From the NCBI GenBank assembly GCA_963779685.1, contig CAVZZG010000001.1, positions 682,001 through 746,000 of the forward strand: a stretch of 64,000 nucleotides of DNA, in the 5' to 3' direction. Below are positions 17,850-26,145 of the stretch, piece after piece; position 1 is the stretch's first letter; every line of letters begins with the position of its first letter. The position numbers and the translations under genes were made by a program. The notes under the pieces were generated by a model. The model had not been told where the DNA came from. It saw nothing but the letters and a program-made list of their open reading frames with translations, and searched no databases. This DNA comes from CAVZZG01 sp963779685 (GTDB lineage: Bacteria > Actinomycetota > Thermoleophilia > Gaiellales > F1-60-MAGs149).

Positions 17850-18566
17850 GTGAGTTCCACGAGAAGGACCGCGCTCATCGCGGGCGTGTGGTTCGTTGTC
17901 ACCTTCGTCGCGTCGATCCCGGCGCTTCTTCTCTACGAACCTCTTCTGAAGCATGCCGACTACATCGTCGGCGCCGGTGCGGACAAGCGTATCTTCGTCG
18001 GTGCGCTCTTGGAGATCATCACGGCCATCGCGAATATCGCCACCGCCGTCGTCCTGTTTCCGATCGTCAGGCGGCAGAGTGAAAGCATTGCCCTTGGCTA
18101 TGTCGCCAGTCGGACACTCGAGTCCACGATCATCGTCGTGGGGATCGTCAGCGTCCTCTCGGTCGTGAAATTGCGGCAGGACGTCGGTGGAGTGGGCGCA
18201 ACGGATTCGGGCTCACTCGTCATCGCGGGACGGTCGCTGGTCGCGTTCCATGACTGGACATTTCTGCTTGGCCCGCAGTTCTGTGCCGGCTTCGGCACCG
18301 GGCTGTTGCTGGGCTACCTGATGTACACGTCGGGACTCGTGCCACGACGGATGGCCCTCCTGGGGCTGATCGGCGGCCCGCTGGCCTTCCTCGGGGGTAC
18401 CCTGGTGCTCTTCGGGGTCTTCGATCCCGGCAGCGCGCCGCTGTTCCTCATCACCCTCCCGGAAATCGCCTGGGAGGCGTCGCTCGGGATCTATCTCATC
18501 GTCAAAGGCTTCAAGCCGTCGCCGATCCTCGCGGTCGACGCCGGGCCCGGCCTGCAGACGGCCTGA
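17850..18566 (+). CDS. DUF4386 membrane protein
   Basis: About 238 aa from GTG at 17850 (VSSTRRTALIAGVWF). It has about six transmembrane helices, with the family pattern of a first helix, a conserved loop VGAGADKRIFVGALLEIITAIANIATAVVL (quoted only in part by motif: GADKR..GALLE) and RTLESTIIVVG. The family has no known function. Nothing else is in its transcription unit. Confidence 0.8.
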   Translation: MSSTRRTALIAGVWFVVTFVASIPALLLYEPLLKHADYIVGAGADKRIFVGALLEIITAIANIATAVVLFPIVRRQSESIALGYVASRTLESTIIVVGIVSVLSVVKLRQDVGGVGATDSGSLVIAGRSLVAFHDWTFLLGPQFCAGFGTGLLLGYLMYTSGLVPRRMALLGLIGGPLAFLGGTLVLFGVFDPGSAPLFLITLPEIAWEASLGIYLIVKGFKPSPILAVDAGPGLQTA

Positions 18567-18606
18567 TCCCTCCGCGGTTGTCATACCGGCCCTCGGGTGG
18601 GATGGC

Positions 18607-18828
18607 CTACGAGATCTTGTCGGATGGGACGACGGCGAGCTTGCCCTGCACGGTGCCTGCCTCGAGACGCCGGATTGCGTCGGCCGCCGCGCCGAGCGGG
18701 TAGGTGCTGTCGACCTGGGGTGCGACTGCGCCGTGCTCGACGAGGTCGCGTAGCCGCTCGAGGTCGGCGAGCCGCTCGCGGTTGAGGATGAACGTCAGCC
18801 GCTGGCGGACGAATGGAGATTGCAGCGC
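18607..18828 (-). pseudogene. C-terminal remnant of a zinc-type alcohol dehydrogenase/quinone reductase
   Basis: Only the last ~73 residues remain. The tail DSTYPLGAAADAIRRLEAG followed by GKLAVVPSD is the C-terminal end of MDR-superfamily quinone oxidoreductases (Y/F-x-L-x-x-A-x-x-A-x-x-x-x-x-x-G-K-V-V-L pattern). The N-terminal catalytic and Rossmann domains are gone. The homology stops about 40 bp before the IS256-type transposase fragment, so an insertion or deletion probably removed the rest. Confidence 0.75.
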
Positions 18829-18868
18829 CGCTCGCAGCTGACGCGCAACCCGCGTACACAGAACCGCT

Positions 18869-19392
18869 GACAGGGCCACCTGCGTCGTGCACATTGTGAG
18901 AAGCTCGCTGCGGTACGCCTCCAAGAAGCACCGGACGCGGATCACGACCCAGATGCGCGAGATCTACACCGCCCCGACGGTCGAGGCAGCCGAAGCCCGG
19001 TTCGTGGAGTTCGCGGACGAGTGGAGGGGCACGTATCCATATCCTGCGATGATCTCGTCGTGGGAATCCTCGTGGCAGGAGTTCGTGCCGTTCCTGGCCT
19101 TCCCGGCCGAGCTACGCCGCGTCGTCTACACCACCAACGCGATCGAGTCCTTGAACGCCCGCTTCCGTCGCGCCGTCCGCCACCGCGGCCACTTCCCAAC
19201 CGAGCAGTCAGCAATGAAGGTTTTGTACCTGGTCGCCACCCAGCAACGCAAGAACCGCCAGGACCTCACCGGCCGCATCAACGGCTGGAAAGACATCCTC
19301 AACACCCTCCACGTCCACTACAGCGACCGGATCAACCGGCACGCCTAGACCATGACCGCCACCGCTACTCACACAACCGTTCTGACAGTCCC
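18869..19392 (+). mobile_element. IS256-family element, 3' remnant
   Basis: It contains the last third of a transposase gene plus the right terminus. The terminus CGTTCTGACAGTCCC (19378-19392) and an upstream TGACCGCCAC (19353-19362) recur at 52511-52549, which defines the end of the element. The left two-thirds are missing. To the left lies a truncated dehydrogenase, to the right a truncated hsdS starting immediately after the terminus. Confidence 0.8.
18875..19348 (+). pseudogene. IS256-family transposase, C-terminal fragment
   Basis: About 155 residues of a ~400-residue mutator-type transposase. The conserved stretch VVYTTNAIESLNARFRR and the following RGHFPTEQSAMKVLYL are diagnostic of IS256/Transposase_mut. 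The third catalytic acidic residue region is present, but the first two Asp residues lie upstream and are absent. It cannot encode an active enzyme. Confidence 0.88.
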
Positions 19393-19875
19393 GCCGTTGG
19401 GTTCGGTCTCCGACCATCCCGCCTGGCGAGTCGCGTCTTCACCGGTTCTGGAGCGAGGTTCGCTCCTGGTGACACGCTCATGGCACGCATTACCGGCTGT
19501 ATCGAGCACGGCAAGGGCGCGTACGTTGACTTTATCGACGAGCCAGGGTTCGGATCGACAGAGTTCATCGTCTTTCGTGCGCGTGCTCCGCTGACGCCCG
19601 AAGTCGTCTTCTTCTATACGCGGCTTGAGGCCCTGAGGGATCACGCGATGGCGAGTATGACCGGGTCGTCGGGTCGTCAACGAGTCCCGGTCGACTGCTT
19701 CGGCCAGTTCAAGATCGCAGTCCCGCCCGATGCGAGGCCGTTGGAGGCTGACTTCGAGGTTATCCGCTCCTGCGTTGAGTTGTCGCGGTCACTCTGGCGC
19801 GAATCGGCGACTCTAGCCGAGCTCGAGGCGCTCGACGACCTGCCGTGGGGCACGTTCGATCTCGTCACGAGCTGA
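19393..19875 (+). pseudogene. Type I restriction specificity subunit (HsdS), fragment
   Basis: Residues encoded from 19393 match the middle of an HsdS target-recognition domain: FAPGDTLMARITGCIEHGKG, then GFGSTEFIVFRAR and SSGRQRVPVDCFGQFKIAVP. The C-terminal helix begins (SRSLWRESATLAELE) and then breaks off at about 19827. From there the frame continues into methyltransferase sequence (LPWGTFDLVT) and stops at 19875. No hsdM or hsdR gene is nearby. It is an orphan piece brought together by rearrangement. Confidence 0.8.
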
Positions 19876-20333
19876 GACATGCTCGAGCACACGCCGACCC
19901 CGACCGAGTTCCTCGACCGTGTCGTCCGGCTCGCCCGCCCGGGCGGGGTCGTCGTGCTCTCGACGCAGAACGTCGCGAGCCTCGTCGCACGCGCCTTCCG
20001 GATGCGCTGGTCGCTCGTGATCGAGGATCACTTCACCTACTCGTCGCGTGCGTCCCTCGAGCCGTTCGCGCGCCGGGCCGGACTGGAGGTGCGACACGTC
20101 GGCTCGGCCGGGATCGGCCACGACTTCTTCCGCTGGGTCGACCGCCTCCAGCGGCTCCGCCGCCGCCCGGCGCCCGCTGGTCCCGCCGCCGGCACGAGCT
20201 CGTCGATCGATCGCGAGCGGGCGTGGACTCGACGTCCGCGATCCTCCGCGTCGAGGAAGCCGTCAACGCGCCGCTCGACCGGACCGGGACGGGTGTCGAC
20301 ATCGAGCTCGTGGTGACGGTGCCACCGTGCTGA
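19828..20333 (+). pseudogene. Class I SAM methyltransferase remnant, paralogue of the gene at 21782-22705
   Basis: The segment reads LPWGTFDLVTS, stop, then MLEHTPTPTEFLDRVVRLA, MRWSLVIEDHFTY, and after a shift of frame near 20220, GVDSTSAILRVEEAVN. Each piece matches the intact methyltransferase in order (LPWGTFDLVTGWDVLEHTPE, MRWSLVIDDHFTY, WDSVPAVLAVEGGVN). A TGG to TGA change, the frameshift and loss of the N-terminal half show that it is dead. It may still be translated from ATG at 19879 as a short nonfunctional peptide. Confidence 0.82.
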
Positions 20334-21580
20334 TCGCCGTCGGGCTCGTGCTGATGTGCGCGGTGGCGAGCGTCCGGCTCGAGCCGCTCCACCCGGCGGT
20401 CCTGTGGTTGCTCCCGTTCACCGCGTCGGCGGTGCTACTCGAGCTCGGCCTGATCCCGTACGTGCAGGGCCTGTCGGCGTGGACGGTCGCGCTCGTGCTC
20501 GGCGGATCGGCGGCGTTCGTTGCCGGTACCCTGGTCGCCGGCCGGATCGTCTCGGGCGGCGACGTCGACGCCGCGCCCGAACGCCCGCTCGCCCTCCGGC
20601 AGGCCACGATCGCGGCCGGCGTGATGGCGATGCTGACGCTCATCGCGCTCATCGCCTTCCTCGTCCAGATCGCCGACGCCTACGGGATCCGCGATGCCGT
20701 CGTCTCGTCGTCGGTCGTGCGGCGCGCGATCCAGGCGGGCGGGTACCCCGTCACGGTCAAGTACGTCTACGGCGCGCTCGCCGCCGCCGCGCTGTGCGGC
20801 GTTCGCGCCGGCCTCGGCGACGGCCGACGTCGGTGGCTCGCGCTCGGCGCTGCCTGCGCGCTCTCCACCTACTTCTCGACGGGCCGGTCGACGGTCGTGC
20901 TCGCCTTCCTCGTGCTCGCGGTCGGCACGGTGATGAGTCGCGGGCGAATGCCGAGCCGGCGGCGGTTCTTCGCCGCCGTCGCGGTGAGCGCGATCGGGGC
21001 GGTCGCGGCGCTGCTGGTCGGGGGCGCGCTGATCGGGAAGACGTTCGTGAAGTCCGAGCTTGCGATGCGCCCGAACTTCTTCCGCTCGCATCCGATCGCC
21101 CGGCCGCTCGGCCTGCCCTACCTCTACGCGACCGCCTCGATCCCGGCGCTCGAGACGGTCGTCGCGACGTCCTCGGCGACCGGCGCGGCGCGCGGCTGCG
21201 CCGTCGCCGCTCCGGCGTGCACGTTGATCGGGAAGGCCGGGCTCGACGTCCACGCCGTGCCGCGCATCCGGCCGTTCACGCCAGCGCCCTTCGCCTGGAA
21301 CACCTACACCGCGATCGAGCGCCCCCTCATCGACGGCGGACGCTACCTCGCCATCCCGATCCTTCTCGTCACCGGCGTCCTCGTCGGGCTGCTCTGGCGG
21401 CTCGCACGCCGCGGGCACATCGTCGCCTGCGCGTGCTACGCGGTGCTCGCGTGCGCGCCGGCGCAGGCCTACGGCGACTACAACTTCACGTCCCCGCTCA
21501 TGCTCGGTGGTGCCGTCGGCTGCGCTGCGGCGCTCCTCGCCGCAGGGCTCGTCGTGAACCGTCGCCGGAGCGGCGCCTGA
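20327..21580 (+). CDS. O-antigen/polysaccharide polymerase-like membrane protein
   Basis: 417 aa from GTG at 20327, overlapping the stop of the methyltransferase remnant. Ten or more hydrophobic helices are seen, with a long extracytoplasmic loop (about residues 230-330) before the last helices, and the motif LSTYFSTGRSTVVLAFL typical of oligosaccharide repeat-unit polymerases. Wzy-type proteins join lipid-linked repeats outside the membrane. Its neighbours are the dTDP-rhamnose genes, supporting a role in a rhamnose-containing surface polymer. Confidence 0.78.
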   Translation: MLIAVGLVLMCAVASVRLEPLHPAVLWLLPFTASAVLLELGLIPYVQGLSAWTVALVLGGSAAFVAGTLVAGRIVSGGDVDAAPERPLALRQATIAAGVMAMLTLIALIAFLVQIADAYGIRDAVVSSSVVRRAIQAGGYPVTVKYVYGALAAAALCGVRAGLGDGRRRWLALGAACALSTYFSTGRSTVVLAFLVLAVGTVMSRGRMPSRRRFFAAVAVSAIGAVAALLVGGALIGKTFVKSELAMRPNFFRSHPIARPLGLPYLYATASIPALETVVATSSATGAARGCAVAAPACTLIGKAGLDVHAVPRIRPFTPAPFAWNTYTAIERPLIDGGRYLAIPILLVTGVLVGLLWRLARRGHIVACACYAVLACAPAQAYGDYNFTSPLMLGGAVGCAAALLAAGLVVNRRRSGA

Positions 21581-21615
21581 GCGCGCCTCGCCACGCACGC
21601 GGGGTCAGGGGGTTC

Positions 21616-21801
21616 GTGCCCGACGGCGCGGTGCTGCTGCGCGTCGGCCTCGTCTACGCGCTGCCGAGGCTCGGCGGCCTCGTCAACGCCGCCCTCACGA
21701 TCGCCGGGCGGGTCGCCACGATCACCGGGGCGTGGTGGACGTGGTGCTGGCTCGTGTGCGAGCCGTGCGAGACAGGCCGGCTCAGCGGACCGTGCCGATG
21801 A
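21616..21801 (+). CDS. Possible small membrane peptide or truncated flippase start
   Basis: A 61-residue frame from GTG at 21616 reads VPDGAVLLRVGLVYALPRLG, then hydrophobic residues and a Cys/Trp-rich tail. The beginning resembles the first helix of polysaccharide flippases, which would fit the locus, but the 3' end overlaps the convergent methyltransferase by 20 bp. It may be another truncated gene or chance. Confidence 0.25.
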   Translation: MPDGAVLLRVGLVYALPRLGGLVNAALTIAGRVATITGAWWTWCWLVCEPCETGRLSGPCR

Positions 21802-22705
21802 GGTGGACGTCGACGCCGGCACCGGTGGCGCGGAGGACGCGGTTCACGCCGCCCTCGACCGCGAGGACGGCGGGGACGGAGTCCCATCTCCGCTCGGCCG
21901 CGAGCCCCGATGACGTGCCTGCGGCCGCGTCCGGCTTGCTCCGGCGCGGGCGCAACCGGCGCTGCAACCCGTCCGCCCAGAGGAAGAAGTCGCGGCCGAT
22001 GCCGGCCGTGGACACCTCCGCGACCTCGACGCCGAAGTCCTCGACGAAGGACTTCAGCGAGCGTTCCGACCAGTAGGTGAAGTGGTCGTCGATGACGAGC
22101 GACCATCGCATGCCGAAGCAGCGAGCGACCGCGCTGCGAACGTTCAGCGTTGAGATCGCGATCGTGGCACCGGGCGCGGCCAGACGCACCATGCGCTCCA
22201 TGAACGCCCGAGGCTCGGGAGTGTGTTCGAGAACATCCCAGCCCGTGACGAGATCGAACGTGCCCCACGGCAGGTGCTCCATCGACTCGAGCTCACCGCG
22301 GAAGACGGTCGCGCCGCCGGCCTCGGCAGCCGCGGCAGCGGGTGGGTTGAGTTCGACCCCGAACACCGTCCAGCCACGTCTACCGGCTGCCTCGAGGAAC
22401 TGGCCGTCGGCGCAACCGATATCGATCAGACGGTCCCGGCCCGGGATTGGTGTCGGAAGCATCGCGAATCGGCGTTCGAAGAGGGCGAGCTTCCTTCGGC
22501 GAAACGCCGCGAAGTGCACCGCGAGGTCGTACTGCTCGAGGTACCGCTGTCGCACGACGGCCCTCCGTTGGGGATCGGCGTAGACGAGCCCGCAGGCCGT
22601 GCAGGTGACGAGTTGCAGCGGCCCGCGTCGGCCGAACGTGCGTCGAGCCGTGGCGCCGCAGGACGGACACCTGCCGAGGCAGTGGTCGCCGGCGGTCACG
22701 GACAC
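21782..22705 (-). CDS. SAM-dependent methyltransferase with N-terminal zinc-ribbon
   Basis: 307 aa. The N-terminus has two Cys pairs (CPSCGATARR and CTACGLVYADPQ) forming a zinc ribbon, followed by a class I methyltransferase: RLIDIGCADGQFLEAAG is motif I, and WDVLEHTPEP is the typical sugar/polysaccharide methyltransferase motif. It is the last gene of the rhamnose operon and overlaps the glycosyltransferase by 10 bp. It probably methylates a glycan residue. A broken paralogue lies in inverse orientation on the other side of the polymerase gene. Confidence 0.85.
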   Translation of the reverse strand: MSVTAGDHCLGRCPSCGATARRTFGRRGPLQLVTCTACGLVYADPQRRAVVRQRYLEQYDLAVHFAAFRRRKLALFERRFAMLPTPIPGRDRLIDIGCADGQFLEAAGRRGWTVFGVELNPPAAAAAEAGGATVFRGELESMEHLPWGTFDLVTGWDVLEHTPEPRAFMERMVRLAAPGATIAISTLNVRSAVARCFGMRWSLVIDDHFTYWSERSLKSFVEDFGVEVAEVSTAGIGRDFFLWADGLQRRLRPRRSKPDAAAGTSSGLAAERRWDSVPAVLAVEGGVNRVLRATGAGVDVHLIGTVR

Positions 22706-23766
22706 TCACCGCGGAGGATCGCTGCGACGGTTGGAGTCCATCGACGGGTCGAGAAGTCCGCCTCGACGCGTGCTCGACCGGCTGCGCCGGCGCGGCACCT
22801 TGCCTCGGCGTCGGTCGCGAAGGCGACGATCGCGTCGACCCAGTCGCGCGGGTCGGCCGCGACCGACCCGGAGCCGCCGCCGACGATCTCGGCCGTGACA
22901 CCGACAGGGTCGGAGACGACTGGGATGCCGGCGGCCATGTACTGCAGTGCCTTGTAGGCGCACTTGCCGCGCGTCCACGGAGTGTTCGGAAGCGGCATGA
23001 CTCCTATGTCCATGGAAGCCAGAGCCTCCCGCTCCGCGGCGACGGACCAGCCGACCGTCCGATAGCGGATGCCGTCCACCCGCACGGCGGGCGCACCGCC
23101 GACCGAGAGCAACTCGATCTGGCGATCGGGCAGCTGGGTGCGCAGCTCCTCCAGCACCGGCGCGAGGGCATCGAGGTAGCGCGCGGTCGACGGCGATCCA
23201 ATCCAGCCGAGCGTCACCGCGTCGCGCTGCTCGTGCGAGCGGACGGCGATTGCCTCGACTTCGACGAGCGACGGGATGATCGTCACGGGCCTCCCGCCCG
23301 CGCGGAGCCACTCCGCCAGGATCGCATTCCCGGCGATGACGTGGTCCGCCGACCGAGCGAGCCAGCTGGCCTTCCTTCGTGCGCCCTTCAGGAACGCGAG
23401 CGGGTGCGCCCCAGCGGAACGATCGCGCACCCAGATCGCGTCGTCGACGTCGTAGACCACGCGTCCTCTCCGCACCAGCGCACGCTCCAGACTGAGTGAG
23501 GGCGCGTAGTCGGCTTGCTTCTGGACCATCGCGACGTCGAGCGGGATCTCCCGGGAGCGTACGCGCCGGAGGAGATCGGCACGCGCCGACGCATAGGCTC
23601 GCAGCCGATTGCCCCCGATCGCGGCGGCCTCCTCGAGGAGCGAGTACGGCTTGAGCCGGACGCCGGTGTCGGCGAGGCGGTCCGTGAGCTGCAACGCCCG
23701 CACCCGCATCGAGGGCGCGTGGTGGCGAGCGACCGAGAAGACTCCGCAGGTGACGGCGTCCGTCAT
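22696..23766 (-). CDS. GT4-like glycosyltransferase
   Basis: 356 aa. The first domain has VFSVARHHAPSMRVRALQL and VVYDVDDAIWVRD, and the C-terminal GT-B domain shows VTLGWIGSPSTARYL and KCAYKALQYMAAGIPVVSDP, the GT1/GT4 nucleotide-sugar-binding region. Its ATG overlaps the rmlB stop by 4 bp. It most likely transfers rhamnose or another sugar to a lipid-linked intermediate at the inner face of the membrane. Confidence 0.85.
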   Translation of the reverse strand: MTDAVTCGVFSVARHHAPSMRVRALQLTDRLADTGVRLKPYSLLEEAAAIGGNRLRAYASARADLLRRVRSREIPLDVAMVQKQADYAPSLSLERALVRRGRVVYDVDDAIWVRDRSAGAHPLAFLKGARRKASWLARSADHVIAGNAILAEWLRAGGRPVTIIPSLVEVEAIAVRSHEQRDAVTLGWIGSPSTARYLDALAPVLEELRTQLPDRQIELLSVGGAPAVRVDGIRYRTVGWSVAAEREALASMDIGVMPLPNTPWTRGKCAYKALQYMAAGIPVVSDPVGVTAEIVGGGSGSVAADPRDWVDAIVAFATDAEARCRAGAAGRARVEADFSTRRWTPTVAAILRGECP

Positions 23767-24791
23767 GACCGGTCGTCATGCTCCGCGCGGTAATTCCGCT
23801 CGACGTACGCGGCAAAGGCCGCGCCGGCCTTGATCGGCTCCCACCAGGAACGATTGTCACGGAACCAGTCGACGGTGACTTTCAGCGCGTCCTCGAATCG
23901 GGTCGATGGCTCCCACCCGAGTGCTCGCAGAGCCGTCGTTGCGACCGCGTAGCGACGGTCGTGGCCTGGCCGGTCGGGGACGTGGACGATGAGGCTCGGA
24001 TCGGCCCCGGTCAGCTCGACGATGGCCCGAGCCGTCTCGATGTTGGCCTGCGGACGGTCCGGGCCGACGTTGTAGATCCGACCCCGCTCGCCCTCGAACG
24101 ACACCAGCTCGATGGCGGCGCAGTGGTCCTCGACGAACAGGAACTCGCGGACCTGGCGGCCATCGCCGTACACGGGAAGGGAGTGGCCGTCGAGGGCGTT
24201 CGTGATAAAGAGCGGAATCAGCTTCTCCGGAAACTGGTAGGGCCCGAAGGTGTTGGCACCGCGCGTGATCGAGGCGTCGACCCCGTAGGTGCGCACGTAG
24301 GCGAGCACCAGCAGGTCGGCTGCCGCCTTCGACGCGGCGTACGGGCTCGAGCCGGCCATGGGATCGCCTTCGGAGGAGCGATGCGGGTGTTCAACGTCCC
24401 CGTACACCTCGTCGGTCGACACCTGGACGAACCGCGTGCCTGGGTGGTCGCGGGCCCAGTCCAGCAGCCGCTTGGTGCCGAGGACGTTCGTGAGGATGAA
24501 CTCGTCGCCGCCGAAGATCGACCGGTCGACGTGCGTCTCCGCTGCGACGTTGATGATGGCCGCGCACCCGGCCGCGGCCCGCTCGACGACCTCCGGCTCC
24601 GCGATGCCGCCGTGCATGAAGGTCAGGTTCGGTGAGTCGGCGACGTCCGCAAGATTCTCGAGCCGCCCGGCATAGGTCAGCGCGTCGAGGACGACGACGT
24701 CGAGATCTGGCCGTGTCCGCAAGATCCTGCGGACGAGATGGCTGCCGATGAACCCCGCGCCGCCGGTGATCAGGACGCGACCTCCGGTCAT
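23763..24791 (-). CDS. rmlB: dTDP-glucose 4,6-dehydratase
   Basis: 342 aa from ATG at 24791. The Rossmann motif is ITGGAGFIGSHLVRRIL, the catalytic region is QVSTDEVYG with Asp-Glu, and YAASKAAADLL provides the YxxxK pair. It converts dTDP-glucose to dTDP-4-keto-6-deoxyglucose, the second step in dTDP-rhamnose synthesis. Start and stop overlap rmlD and the glycosyltransferase as ATGA. Confidence 0.95.
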   Translation of the reverse strand: MTGGRVLITGGAGFIGSHLVRRILRTRPDLDVVVLDALTYAGRLENLADVADSPNLTFMHGGIAEPEVVERAAAGCAAIINVAAETHVDRSIFGGDEFILTNVLGTKRLLDWARDHPGTRFVQVSTDEVYGDVEHPHRSSEGDPMAGSSPYAASKAAADLLVLAYVRTYGVDASITRGANTFGPYQFPEKLIPLFITNALDGHSLPVYGDGRQVREFLFVEDHCAAIELVSFEGERGRIYNVGPDRPQANIETARAIVELTGADPSLIVHVPDRPGHDRRYAVATTALRALGWEPSTRFEDALKVTVDWFRDNRSWWEPIKAGAAFAAYVERNYRAEHDDRS

Positions 24792-25642
24792 GCCTCCCCC
24801 CCGGGGTGATCGCCCGCGACGCAGCGGCGAACGGCATCGCGCCAGTCCGGCAGCGACGGCGCGTCCCGGTGATGGGTTCCGAGGGCGCTGTAGGCCGGCC
24901 GGACGGCGACGGCGCCGAACGTCGACGCGGACACCGGCGTGGCGGCAACGTCGATCCCGGCCTCGGCGAGGACTGCGAGCCCGAGGGAGAGGCGCGAGGC
25001 GGGTTCGCCGCCGCCGACGAGGTGATACAGGCCCGGCACGCACCGGCCAATCAGCTCGAGGGTCGCCTCGGCGAGATCGTTCGCGTAGGTTGGCGAGCCC
25101 ACCTGGTCGTGGACGAGCTGGAGCGAGCTGCCGCTGCGCGCGCGCCGCAGGATCGACGGGACGAAGTTCCGCCCTCCGGCCGAGAACACCCAGGACGTCC
25201 GAACGATCCACGAGCCGGCACCGTGGGTCGCAGCCACCGCCCGCTCACCTGCGAGCTTCGATCGTCCGTACACCTGAAGGGGCGATGGCGGCGACGTCTC
25301 GAGGTACGGAGCGGACGCGAGCCCGTCGAAGACGTAGTCCGTCGAGTAGTGGACGAGCCGGGCCGAGCATATGGCAGCGCCACGTGCGACGTTCGCGGCA
25401 CCCTCCGTGTTTACCGCGAAGGCCATGTCCGGCTCCGTCTCACACCGATCGACGTCCGTGAATGCGGCAGCGTTGACGATGACCTCCGGCGCGAGGTCCG
25501 CGATCCGATCGGCGCATCCCGGGTCGGCGATGTCGAGCGAATGTCGATCGCAGGCGACGACATCCCATCCACGGTAGGTCGCGGCGGCGGCGACTGCCAT
25601 CCCCACCTGTCCGGCACCACCGGTGACCAGGACCCGCATCAC
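24788..25642 (-). CDS. rmlD: dTDP-4-dehydrorhamnose reductase
   Basis: 284 aa. It starts RVLVTGGAGQVG, has AAFTDVDRCE, HYSTDYVFDG and VYGRSKLAGE, the family's catalytic Tyr and Lys, and a substrate-binding RTSWVFSAGG. It performs the NADPH-dependent last step to dTDP-L-rhamnose. The 4-bp overlaps with rmlC upstream and rmlB downstream show tight coupling. Confidence 0.95.
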   Translation of the reverse strand: MMRVLVTGGAGQVGMAVAAAATYRGWDVVACDRHSLDIADPGCADRIADLAPEVIVNAAAFTDVDRCETEPDMAFAVNTEGAANVARGAAICSARLVHYSTDYVFDGLASAPYLETSPPSPLQVYGRSKLAGERAVAATHGAGSWIVRTSWVFSAGGRNFVPSILRRARSGSSLQLVHDQVGSPTYANDLAEATLELIGRCVPGLYHLVGGGEPASRLSLGLAVLAEAGIDVAATPVSASTFGAVAVRPAYSALGTHHRDAPSLPDWRDAVRRCVAGDHPGGEA

Positions 25643-26145
25643 CGGTCACGAGCCGAGAGTGTCGGCTCCTGCCCCGACCAGAGATCCCGCACGCGCGGGT
25701 CGTCCCAGCGGAAGCCATGTTCGTCGGGATCGGCGGGGTCGTACTCGTGGGTCACGTGGTAGCAGAACAGCGAGTCGGTCAGCGCCTCATAGCCGTGGGC
25801 GACCCGCCCGGGAACGTAGACGGCCTCGCGGTTCTCCTCGCCGATGTCGCGGCTCCAAGTCGCTCCGAACGTCGGTGACTCAGGACGACGGTCGAAGAGG
25901 ACCACGCGAACCGTGCCGAGCGCACAGAAGAAGAGGTCGTCCTGGCCGTGCTCGTGGAAGTGGAGCCCGCGGACGACGCCCCGGCGTGACCAGACGATGT
26001 TGGTCTGCGCGCTCGATTTCCCGCCGAGCGACGAGAACCACGACTCGCGGCGGGCCTCGAGGAACCAACCGCGTTCGTCTCCATGGGCAGTCAGTTGCAC
26101 GACGCGCACGCCCGCAACGGCAGCCACCTCGACAACCGTGGTCAC
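25639..26145 (-). CDS. rmlC: dTDP-4-dehydrorhamnose 3,5-epimerase
   Basis: 168 aa from GTG at 26145, which overlaps the rmlA stop as GTGA. RGWFLEARRESWFSSLG, NIVWSRRGVVRGLHFHEHGQ and VPGRVAHGYEAL are the RmlC cupin hallmarks, including the catalytic His in LHFH. It epimerises C3 and C5 of dTDP-4-keto-6-deoxyglucose. Length is slightly short of the usual ~180 residues, within family range. Confidence 0.93.
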   Translation of the reverse strand: MTTVVEVAAVAGVRVVQLTAHGDERGWFLEARRESWFSSLGGKSSAQTNIVWSRRGVVRGLHFHEHGQDDLFFCALGTVRVVLFDRRPESPTFGATWSRDIGEENREAVYVPGRVAHGYEALTDSLFCYHVTHEYDPADPDEHGFRWDDPRVRDLWSGQEPTLSARDR

